Assembly (NCBI GenBank): GCA_910578835.1
Contig: CAJTSK010000010.1
Span: 7,365-71,364 of the forward strand
Reading direction: 5' to 3'
From: an uncultured Muribaculum sp.
Lineage (GTDB): Bacteria > Bacteroidota > Bacteroidia > Bacteroidales > Muribaculaceae
Length of the DNA: 64,000 bases
Numbering within the stretch: position 1 is the first letter of the stretch; each line of letters starts with the position of its first letter. Under the pieces are notes generated by a model, which was given only the letters and a program-made list of their open reading frames with translations, had not been told where the DNA came from and searched no databases. The translations under genes were made by a program, and so were the position numbers. Positions 53,065 to 60,835 of the stretch are shown piece after piece.

Positions 53065-55439
53065 AATTTCAAAATCACTTTATTTCCGTCATAGTCAATG
53101 GATTTCTTTCCATAAGGCGATATCACACTAATTTTTCTCGACCCCGGCATCCCTGCGTAACCGCCGGAAAGCGCGCCTATGGTAAGACAACGCTCCTTAT
53201 CGTTCCATATAAGCGGCATTGTCATGTATTCACCCGATTCAAAGCCATAGTTATCACCCTCATCCTCATAAAACAAAAATTCCGCGTCAGCCCCCGGATA
53301 TACCGTCACGGTAAGCTCACCGCCAATCTGTGCATCGGCATATTCCGTGACCTCCCCGGTAGGGATGATTGAGCCCCCGCGCACAAAAAGCGGGATGCGG
53401 TGCAAGGGCGCGTCACAGTCAATCCAGCACCCTCCGTCATAAGCCGTGCCGGTATAGTAGTCAATCCACTGTCTTCCTCCGTCAAGCACCGGCAGATATA
53501 CTTTACGGGAACCGACTCCCGGGTCGGTTACAGGACACACAAGCATATCGCCAAACATATACTCATCTTTTATATCATGGACCGTGGTGTCACCGGCGAA
53601 GTCAAATGCGAGAAGACGCGCCATCGTGCAGGCGCCGCGGCTCTGCATCGACGCCATGCTGTAAATGTAGGGGATAAGCTTATAGCGAAGGGCAATCATG
53701 TCGCGTATAGCGTCATGATAAGGTGTGCCGGGTTCGCCGAAACGCCATATCTCTCGTGGCGTGTCGCTGCCGTGACTGCGCAATACGGGCAGGAACGTCG
53801 CCCATTGAAACATGCGGGTGTAATATTCCTTGTAACCGTCATCGTTCACCCCCTCCGGAAAATCGCCACACCTGAACCAGCGACCGTCGCGGGCGGTGAA
53901 AAACGACCCCACGTCGACTGTCCAGTAAGGATTGCCGGTAGCCATATAGTTAAGTCCGGCGGGTATCTGCTGCTTGAATGAACGCCACGAGGCATGGGTA
54001 TCGCCGTTCCACACCACCGTGCCGTAACGCTGCTGCCCGGCAAAGCTCGACCGCGTGAGATTGACCACGCGCTTACGGTCGGTAGCCTTGCGTTGATTTT
54101 CATAAATGCCGCGTGAATGATACAGCGAATAAAGGTTGACACGCTCCACTCCGAGCGCCTCGGCAAGAATATCCTTGTTAAGATGCCACCTGCGCTCATG
54201 ACTGTCCCATCCGTAGGCAACGCCGCCTTCAGGTGAGGGCATGCGGTTCCAGTCGCCGTCAAGAGGCTCGCTGCTGTCACACCACCACGCGTCAAAGCCC
54301 TTTGAGAAAAATTCCCTGTCGGCATAGCCCCAATAATAGTCTCTTGCCTCGGGATTGAACACATCATAAACCGAATGTTCAAGCATATAGCCCTTTTCGC
54401 GGAAGTCACGCTCCTGCGGACAATACTGCGGGTTGGGCCAGATACTGACCATAAGCCGCGCATTCATCGAATGCACCGAATCGGCAAGCGCCTTCGGGTC
54501 GGGGTAATGCACACTGTCCATCTTCATGTAGCCCCATCCCTCCGGCCAATAATTCCAGTCTTGCACAATCATGTCGAGCGGCACGTGACGGCGGCGGTAT
54601 TCGGCGAGCACGGAAAGCAACTCACCGCTGCTGCAGTAACGCTCTTTGGACTGAATGTAGCCAAACATATATCGGGGCATCATGGCGACATTGCCGGTAA
54701 GATACCGGTATTGTCCGACGACATCTTCCAGCCTGTCTCCTTTCATGAAATAATAGTCGACCGACCGGGCACCCTCATAAGTGATAGCCCCGTCGTCAAA
54801 CTTCATCGCGCAGCCGGCATCAAACATCAGGCCGTAGCCGCCTGTCGACACAAGCACCGGCACATACGCCTTGAGATTATGCTGCACGAGATAAAGAGTC
54901 TTACCGTTAAGGTTCATGTAATCCTCCATGTGTGACCCGAGTCCATAAAGAGCCTCTCCGGGAGTAAAGACAAAATTATTAATATAGCGGGTATATGTGC
55001 CAACAGTGTCGCGCCTCACCTCATCTTTCACGGTAACACTGCCGTTTGCCGTATTTTCAATACGCGATGTCGCGTCATCATATATCACACGCTCGCGCAC
55101 TACCGGCTCCGCCACGCGCGGTGACACAGCATCCTCGGCAAGCAGCACCCTGCCGCAGCCGGCATCTTTAAACAGTAAAGCCCCGGTAGCCTTGTCCATC
55201 TCCACGACAAGCTCGGAAGTGGCATAAACCAACTTATCGTCACGGCAATCGGTCTTCACCGTGAAACATGAATCTCCATAGACCGTAGCGCCGGTAAGGT
55301 TATCCCTCAACGAGTCTTCCACCGACCATTGCACCCGCACGATTGACGGAGTGACAAAACTCAATTTCGGCATATCAGCCGACATGACGTGCAGGCTTAA
55401 CAATAAGCCCGATAAAAAAAGCAGCAATCTGTGTGACAT
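53061..55439 (-). CDS. Glycoside hydrolase family 31 enzyme
   Basis: The 792-aa periplasmic or surface enzyme has a signal peptide (1 to about 21, LLSLHVMSAD). A galactose-mutarotase-like N-terminal domain precedes the catalytic barrel with QDWNYWPEGWG and the nucleophile Asp388 in FDAWWCDSSEP. The GSDTPREIWRFGEPG region holds the usual acid/base side. Members include alpha-glucosidases, alpha-xylosidases and alpha-galactosidases, and which one this is cannot be told. I chose the ATG at 55439, because a -7 TATCTTTG (55463-55470) lies just upstream while the longer frame begins before it. With GH97 it forms a two-gene alpha-glycan unit lacking SusC/D. Confidence 0.92.
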   Translation of the reverse strand: MSHRLLLFLSGLLLSLHVMSADMPKLSFVTPSIVRVQWSVEDSLRDNLTGATVYGDSCFTVKTDCRDDKLVYATSELVVEMDKATGALLFKDAGCGRVLLAEDAVSPRVAEPVVRERVIYDDATSRIENTANGSVTVKDEVRRDTVGTYTRYINNFVFTPGEALYGLGSHMEDYMNLNGKTLYLVQHNLKAYVPVLVSTGGYGLMFDAGCAMKFDDGAITYEGARSVDYYFMKGDRLEDVVGQYRYLTGNVAMMPRYMFGYIQSKERYCSSGELLSVLAEYRRRHVPLDMIVQDWNYWPEGWGYMKMDSVHYPDPKALADSVHSMNARLMVSIWPNPQYCPQERDFREKGYMLEHSVYDVFNPEARDYYWGYADREFFSKGFDAWWCDSSEPLDGDWNRMPSPEGGVAYGWDSHERRWHLNKDILAEALGVERVNLYSLYHSRGIYENQRKATDRKRVVNLTRSSFAGQQRYGTVVWNGDTHASWRSFKQQIPAGLNYMATGNPYWTVDVGSFFTARDGRWFRCGDFPEGVNDDGYKEYYTRMFQWATFLPVLRSHGSDTPREIWRFGEPGTPYHDAIRDMIALRYKLIPYIYSMASMQSRGACTMARLLAFDFAGDTTVHDIKDEYMFGDMLVCPVTDPGVGSRKVYLPVLDGGRQWIDYYTGTAYDGGCWIDCDAPLHRIPLFVRGGSIIPTGEVTEYADAQIGGELTVTVYPGADAEFLFYEDEGDNYGFESGEYMTMPLIWNDKERCLTIGALSGGYAGMPGSRKISVISPYGKKSIDYDGNKVILKL

Positions 55440-55462
55440 GGCATGACGGTTATTATTCTCCG

Positions 55463-55470
55463 CAAAGATA
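55463..55470 (-). promoter_or_regulatory. -7 element of the GH31-GH97 operon
   Basis: TATCTTTG on the minus strand lies 23 nt before the chosen ATG. No TTG is found at the -33 position. Confidence 0.55.
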
Positions 55471-55552
55471 AGGCGGAGAAGCATGTCACGCCTCACAATC
55501 ATGTTACATAAACATCTTGCAAGGTAACATCGCCGGGAAAACGCGCTCTAAA

Positions 55553-56338
55553 CTATATCGTCGAGGGACTGCCTGTAAAGTAGGCTCTCACCTTTCCGAG
55601 CGGCAGCTGTCCTTCAAGCTGCACCGGGATACGCGCAGCATCGGTGCTTATCCAGGTCTCCATCGCATCGGATGACACTTTGCCGTTTTGCGTGAACGTA
55701 AAGCTGAGGCGATATGTGCGCCACTTGTTCTTTCCTATTTTGATTGTCTCAATACCGTCATATCTCACAGCAAGCTGCTCGACACTCCTGCCGGAGAACA
55801 CATCCATCTTCACCGTCTCGCCGGGCGACATAGCATCAAAATCGAGAGTACGCAGATAATAAAACACCGACAACATGTCGACCGTGCGTCCGGTCGCATG
55901 AAGCACCGTGTCGCTCATCGACACCGGACCGCCGTTTTTCGACTTCCAGCGTTGTGCATATCCGGTCACCTGATTACCGTCACGCTCATATCTTACCACA
56001 TCTTTACCGTAGCGCGACCCTTCATGAGAGATTTTTTTATAGACTTCAGGAAGGCATCCCTGACGGAGCATGGTCGACTTAAGTGTATCGCGCACCATGA
56101 AAATCTTGTCGGCCCACGGCAATGTGCGTGCCGCAAGACTCGCATAATAATGGTTGCCGTCGCTGCGGAGCGACAACACGGCGCTTGCCGCATCTTTGTT
56201 GACAAGACCCCACTTATACATTATCATGTAATTGAGGTCCTCGTCGGGAAGGTCGATTGCCGACACCTTGACCGGGACAATCATGGAGCCAAGCAACAAG
56301 ACGATTGTCAATATGCGGAACAAACTGTTTTTTACCAT
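55553..56338 (-). CDS. DUF3108 family exported protein
   Basis: The 261-aa protein has a signal peptide (1 to about 27, MIVPVKVSAI) and the DUF3108 pattern: YMIMYKWGLVNKDAASAVLSL, a central KSNGG-like KSKNGGPVSMSD loop, DMLSVFYYLRTLDF and a C-terminal WISTDAARIPVQLEGQLPLGKVRAYF. Members are periplasmic beta-barrel-like proteins of unknown function common in Bacteroidota. It lies 30 nt downstream of the thymidine kinase gene on the same strand. Confidence 0.88.
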   Translation of the reverse strand: MVKNSLFRILTIVLLLGSMIVPVKVSAIDLPDEDLNYMIMYKWGLVNKDAASAVLSLRSDGNHYYASLAARTLPWADKIFMVRDTLKSTMLRQGCLPEVYKKISHEGSRYGKDVVRYERDGNQVTGYAQRWKSKNGGPVSMSDTVLHATGRTVDMLSVFYYLRTLDFDAMSPGETVKMDVFSGRSVEQLAVRYDGIETIKIGKNKWRTYRLSFTFTQNGKVSSDAMETWISTDAARIPVQLEGQLPLGKVRAYFTGSPSTI

Positions 56339-56368
56339 AATATTATAGATTTTTATAACATTGTATTT

Positions 56369-57010
56369 TTACCTGCCTTTTACGAGGTCAAGAAAAGGAA
56401 GTGCATCGCGCACTGACTGCTCTATGCGCTTGTTGCGCCAGCACTTGCGACACACGGCTATGTAACGGTCGTCGCCACCTATCTCAACCTGCTCGCCGTC
56501 GGTCACGAAATCACCGTTGCTGTCGATACGGGCGTTGACGATGGTCTTCCTGCCGCAGCTGCATGTGCTCTTTATCTCGTCAATCGTGTCGGCTATCTCG
56601 AAAAGCCGGCGCGAACCCTCAAACAGGCGTGTGCGGAAATCGGTACGCAGCCCGTAGCATATCACGTTGCTGCCATAGTCGTCGACCACCCTTGCAAGCT
56701 GGTCGACCTGGTCGGCAGAAAGGAATTGCGCCTCGTCGACAAGAAACCAGTCAATCACCGTCATAGTCTGCTCAAACAGTTCCTGGGCAAGCAGATACAG
56801 GTCGGTGTCGGGGTATATCCAGAGACACTTGCGCTCGATACCGATGCGCGAGCGTATGACATTATCCTTCTCCCTGGTATCAACCACAGGCTTCAGGCAC
56901 GCATAAGTCATCTTGCGCTCTTCAAAATTGTAAGCGGTTGTAAGCAGCAACGCGGTCTTTGCCGACCCCATCGTGCCGTAACGAAAATATAGTTTTCCTT
57001 TCCGGTTCAT
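56369..57010 (-). CDS. tdk: Type II thymidine kinase
   Basis: This enzyme phosphorylates thymidine in nucleotide salvage. The 213-aa protein has Walker A YGTMGSAKT (11-19), the DEAQF motif, the lasso-type segment with zinc ligands CSCGRKT and CRKCW, and the YGLRTDFRT motif, all typical of the tetrameric TK1-like family. It is divergent from the fimbrial locus across a 233-nt region. Confidence 0.93.
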   Translation of the reverse strand: MNRKGKLYFRYGTMGSAKTALLLTTAYNFEERKMTYACLKPVVDTREKDNVIRSRIGIERKCLWIYPDTDLYLLAQELFEQTMTVIDWFLVDEAQFLSADQVDQLARVVDDYGSNVICYGLRTDFRTRLFEGSRRLFEIADTIDEIKSTCSCGRKTIVNARIDSNGDFVTDGEQVEIGGDDRYIAVCRKCWRNKRIEQSVRDALPFLDLVKGR

Positions 57011-57147
57011 CTTTGCATATCATTATTTATAAACGTAAAGATATGTATAATAGTTGAATTACGCGATATTTAAGAGATTATTTTCCGCTTCATTTCACAA
57101 CCACACAATCAAATCACCACTTTTTCTGATATATTTGTGTTAAATTC

Positions 57148-57178
57148 TTGCAAGTTACATTTCCATTTTCTAATTTTG
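57148..57178 (+). promoter_or_regulatory. Promoter of the fimbrial locus
   Basis: -33 TTG (57148-57150), a 20-nt spacer and -7 TAATTTTG (57171-57178) lie 65 nt upstream of the first ATG. A second -7-like TATATTTG lies at 57129-57136. Confidence 0.72.
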
Positions 57179-57243
57179 CGAGAAGTAAATGTTTTGCGAT
57201 AAGCAATTTAAGGAAATTTTAGTTAAACCAGTTAAACGCGATT

Positions 57244-58548
57244 ATGAGAAGAGTATTTTTTGCTTGTCATTTAATACTATTTTTCTACATCATATCTCCG
57301 GCAGCGCATTCCCAAAATATGCGCTGCGACACTCTGCATACTCACATAACCTTTCGTCAAGGCTATTCCCTTGTTGAGTCACAGTTTGCCGACAATGCCG
57401 TTGCCCTGAAGCAGATGGGCTCTTGGCTCGACAGTTTGGCAAATACACCGGGGGTCATCAAGTCATTGTCGGTCAAAGGAAGCGCATCGCCCGAGGGATA
57501 CGCATCAAACAACCGCCGACTGTCCATGAAAAGAGCGCAAAACATCGCTCAGTATATCATCTCCCATCAGCTCGCCCCCGACTCGGCGATGACAGTAGAG
57601 GAATCAGACATCGACTGGGACATGTTGCGCCGGATGGCGCTTGAGGCAGGTCAGCCGTGGAGTGAAGAGGTAGCAGAAATTATCGAGAATACGCCGGTGT
57701 GGATATTTGACGACAATGGAAAGATTGTCGATGGAAGAAAAAAGCAACTCGGCTTGTTACAAGGAGGAAAGCCGTGGTTTTATATGGCTGAACACTTCTT
57801 TCCTGCCATGAGAAATGCCGGATTCACCATCATATGCAAGCGTGAGATACCGGCTCTTGCCGAAACGACTGATACTGCTGACTCAAAGGCAGCCTATACA
57901 GCTGTCACCGACACCGTCACGACATCATCAGCCGCGTCGGTTGCTGTAGAAGAGATATATCCTGTAGAGGAGTCAATCGCTCCTGTCATAGAGACTGCTG
58001 CACGACCGCGCATAACGGCGCTATTGAAGACCAATATGCTTTACGATGCTCTCGCAGTGCCTAATGTGGCGCTTGAGGTGGCACTCGGCGACCGATGGTC
58101 GGTTGAAGCCGGATGGATGTATGCCGGATGGAAGAGCGACAGCCATCACCGCTCATGGCGCGTCAACGGCGGAGAGCTCGGCGCAAGATACTGGCTTAAA
58201 CCTCATCGCGGCGACTCATCGCTGCTCACCGGTCACCACATAGGGATATACGGACAGATGCTCACCTACGACTTCCAGTTTGGCGGTAAAGGCTACATAG
58301 CCGACCAATGGAGCTACGGAGCCGGCATAGCCTACGGTTATTCCCTGCCTGTAGCGCGTCACCTCAACATAGATTTCACTATCGGCGTGGGCTATCTCGG
58401 AGGAAAATACAAGAAATACCACCCCGCCGATGATTGCGACATATGGGACGCTACATACACCCGTAACTGGATAGGACCCACTAAAGCAGAGATATCGCTG
58501 GTGTGGTATATCGGGGGCAATAAGGTAAGGAAAGGAGGCTCGAAATGA
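57244..58548 (+). CDS. DUF3575/OmpA-like outer-membrane protein of a fimbrial locus
   Basis: The 434-aa protein has a signal peptide (1 to about 23, IISPAAHSQ). The N-terminal OmpA-like segment contains VKGSASPEGYASNNRRLSMKRAQNIAQYI (about 78-106). The C-terminal DUF3575 domain (about 260-430) has KTNMLYDALAVPNVALEVAL, WSVEAGWMYAGWK, GGELGARYWLKP and HHIGIYGQMLTYDFQF, typical of an outer-membrane beta-barrel. In Bacteroidales this gene type commonly opens fimbrillin operons. The next gene's ATG overlaps its stop by 4 nt. Confidence 0.88.
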   Translation: MRRVFFACHLILFFYIISPAAHSQNMRCDTLHTHITFRQGYSLVESQFADNAVALKQMGSWLDSLANTPGVIKSLSVKGSASPEGYASNNRRLSMKRAQNIAQYIISHQLAPDSAMTVEESDIDWDMLRRMALEAGQPWSEEVAEIIENTPVWIFDDNGKIVDGRKKQLGLLQGGKPWFYMAEHFFPAMRNAGFTIICKREIPALAETTDTADSKAAYTAVTDTVTTSSAASVAVEEIYPVEESIAPVIETAARPRITALLKTNMLYDALAVPNVALEVALGDRWSVEAGWMYAGWKSDSHHRSWRVNGGELGARYWLKPHRGDSSLLTGHHIGIYGQMLTYDFQFGGKGYIADQWSYGAGIAYGYSLPVARHLNIDFTIGVGYLGGKYKKYHPADDCDIWDATYTRNWIGPTKAEISLVWYIGGNKVRKGGSK

Positions 58549-59465
58549 AAAAAGCGCTTTTCTTCTACATTACAGGCGTCATGCTTATGCTCCAGTCATG
58601 TATCGAGAGAGACCTCTGCTACGACCACACCCATATGAGGGATGTCGAAATCAAATTTGACTGGTCGCTCCAGCCCGATGCCACCCCCTCCACCATGGTG
58701 GCCCACTTCTTCACTTCCGACGGAAAGCATTACAAACGCTACGAGTTTACCGATAGGGGGGGAGGAAAAATTCGCATTGAATCAGGCGCTTACATGGTAT
58801 TATTCCACAATGGCGAGATGGAATGGGTGCGCGAGCGTGGAAACTCCTGGGACTCTTACGAGCTGTACACTCTTGAAGAGGGACTGCTCGACCCCATGTC
58901 GCGCGACATGCCGGCACCGCCACGCCCGTCGATTTCTGCCGACGAGCCTGTGCGATATGCCGCCGAAACAATATGGGGTGGCTCCGTAGAGAGCGTCACA
59001 GTGGAACCGGGCAACGCCCCGGCTGTAATCACCATGACCCCGGAAAAAGCTACATCACGCTACTCGGTGGAAATATCAGATGTCAGCAACCTGTCGGAAA
59101 ACCTTGATATAAGCGCGGCAATCTCCGGAATGGCGGAGAGCCACTCACTGAGCAAACGCGCACCATCAGGCTCCCTCGTGACAATACCGCTCGGGCTTGA
59201 CCGCCCCGACGACCACACACTTACATCACAGTTTGTCGTGTTCGGTCACTGTCCCGAAACGCCGTCAGAGCATATACTCACCGTCTACACTTCGGAAAAG
59301 ATATATTACAACTTTGATGTCACCGACCAAGTGCATGACGCTCCCGACCCAAGCGACATCCACATAAAGGTAAAAGGCATCACTCTACCTACTGTCAACT
59401 CCGGACTTACGCCGTCGGTTGACGAATGGGACGATATTGAAGACATACTTATCAAACTGAACTAA
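58545..59465 (+). CDS. DUF5119/FimB-Mfa2-like fimbrial anchor lipoprotein
   Basis: The 306-aa lipoprotein (lipobox LQSC, Cys19) begins RDLCYDHTHMRDVEIKFDW after the anchor, which is the DUF5119 start pattern. Two beta domains follow, and a TIWGGSVESVTVE segment lies near residue 143. Members of this FimB/Mfa2 superfamily cap the fimbrial base and limit fibre length. It is translationally coupled to the DUF3575 gene and lies 40 nt before the fimbrillin gene. Confidence 0.87.
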   Translation: MKKALFFYITGVMLMLQSCIERDLCYDHTHMRDVEIKFDWSLQPDATPSTMVAHFFTSDGKHYKRYEFTDRGGGKIRIESGAYMVLFHNGEMEWVRERGNSWDSYELYTLEEGLLDPMSRDMPAPPRPSISADEPVRYAAETIWGGSVESVTVEPGNAPAVITMTPEKATSRYSVEISDVSNLSENLDISAAISGMAESHSLSKRAPSGSLVTIPLGLDRPDDHTLTSQFVVFGHCPETPSEHILTVYTSEKIYYNFDVTDQVHDAPDPSDIHIKVKGITLPTVNSGLTPSVDEWDDIEDILIKLN

Positions 59466-59505
59466 AATAATAAACAATCAAATAAACTTAATCAGAGCAA
59501 CAATC

Positions 59506-60810
59506 ATGAAACCAAATGCAAAGTTATCAGGCATAGCCCTGATTGCAGCCATGGGGCTTGTCTCATGCTCTACTGACGAGCTGCAGGAAATCAACGCTGG
59601 AGAGGGTATCTCCTTCACTACCGAGGTAAGCCGTGCCACACCGCTCACCCTTGCCAACCTTGACGGATTTTTTGTATATGCCGATGCTAAAGGCTATCCT
59701 CAGATGTTCATCAACGGCATGAAAGCGACTAAGGAAAACAATTCCAACAACATTTTTATTCTTGAAGAAAAAGTGACCTGGCCAACAGGTGTGGAAAACA
59801 TCAGTTTCTGGGCATACGGTCCTTTAGCCGCTGAAAATTATCTTACTCCATCAATCTCATCTGCATCACAGCACCTTCACAATTTCACTGTCGCCGAGGT
59901 GGCAGACAATGGAGGAGAAAATCAGAACGATTTTGTAGTGGCATACACCAACGCAAAGAAAACTCCCGGTAACCAGGTAGAATTAAATTTCCACCATGCT
60001 TTGTCTCAGATTGAAATCAAGGCGAAGCTCGGTGATAATCCTGAAGAAGGAAGACGTGTGAAAATAAAGGGTGCATGGTTAGTGAACATCAACTCAACCG
60101 GCGACCTGCAATTTCAGGAAAGCAACATTGACGAGAAATATCACAATATGCACTGGGCTGATCTCTCAGCTCCTGTGACATACGGCCGTCACCTTGCCGA
60201 TGGTGCTTCTCTCGGAACAGAAGCTATCACCCTTGTCGGCAATGCGGGCAACAGCAATTCAAGCCTTATGCTTATACCTCAGGAAAAAGCGGCATATACT
60301 TTTTCTAAAGCAGCAACCGACCCCTCATCTCATGAAGGAACAGCAACAGCTTCCGAGTCAAACTCTACAGGAGCATACATTATCGTATTGTGCCGTATCG
60401 AGACACACCATAACACTCCTGTGACCACAGACGGAGAAAAACAAGACCCTGCTATCAAAATCGAAGGTAACGGAACCTCTCACACCCACCAGCTTTTCCC
60501 CTTCACCTACGATGACAACGGCAAATTCGTGTATAAAGAAGATGCTTACGGATATACCTGCGTACCGGTAGACATCAACTGGATACCCGGCTATAAATAT
60601 GTGTACACCCTGCAGTTCTGCGGTCGTGGTAGCGGTGCCGGACAATATCCCCCCACCAACATCCCCGATGTACTTCCCGGTGGTGAAAATGTCATAAAGA
60701 CTCCTGAAACAGGCAAGAATCCCGGCGACAATGTGCTTGACAACGAAATCACGTTCAAAGTCGAAGTAAGCGAATGGGAACCAGCTCCGGTTGATACCAA
60801 AATGGATTAA
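59506..60810 (+). CDS. Fimbrillin-family lipoprotein (major subunit candidate)
   Basis: The 434-aa protein has an SPII signal (lipobox LVSC, about Cys22) and the Bacteroidales fimbrillin opening ISFTTEVSRATPLTLANLDGFFVYADAKG. Its N-terminal beta domain includes TEVSRAT, a likely gingipain-type or trypsin-like maturation site (Arg) in this superfamily. Central NFHHALSQIEIKAKLG is a hallmark of Mfa-like_1/fimbrillin domains. Position after the anchor gene fits a stalk subunit. Confidence 0.87.
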   Translation: MKPNAKLSGIALIAAMGLVSCSTDELQEINAGEGISFTTEVSRATPLTLANLDGFFVYADAKGYPQMFINGMKATKENNSNNIFILEEKVTWPTGVENISFWAYGPLAAENYLTPSISSASQHLHNFTVAEVADNGGENQNDFVVAYTNAKKTPGNQVELNFHHALSQIEIKAKLGDNPEEGRRVKIKGAWLVNINSTGDLQFQESNIDEKYHNMHWADLSAPVTYGRHLADGASLGTEAITLVGNAGNSNSSLMLIPQEKAAYTFSKAATDPSSHEGTATASESNSTGAYIIVLCRIETHHNTPVTTDGEKQDPAIKIEGNGTSHTHQLFPFTYDDNGKFVYKEDAYGYTCVPVDINWIPGYKYVYTLQFCGRGSGAGQYPPTNIPDVLPGGENVIKTPETGKNPGDNVLDNEITFKVEVSEWEPAPVDTKMD

Positions 60811-60835
60811 TCAAAAACACCGTAAACAAGTATAG

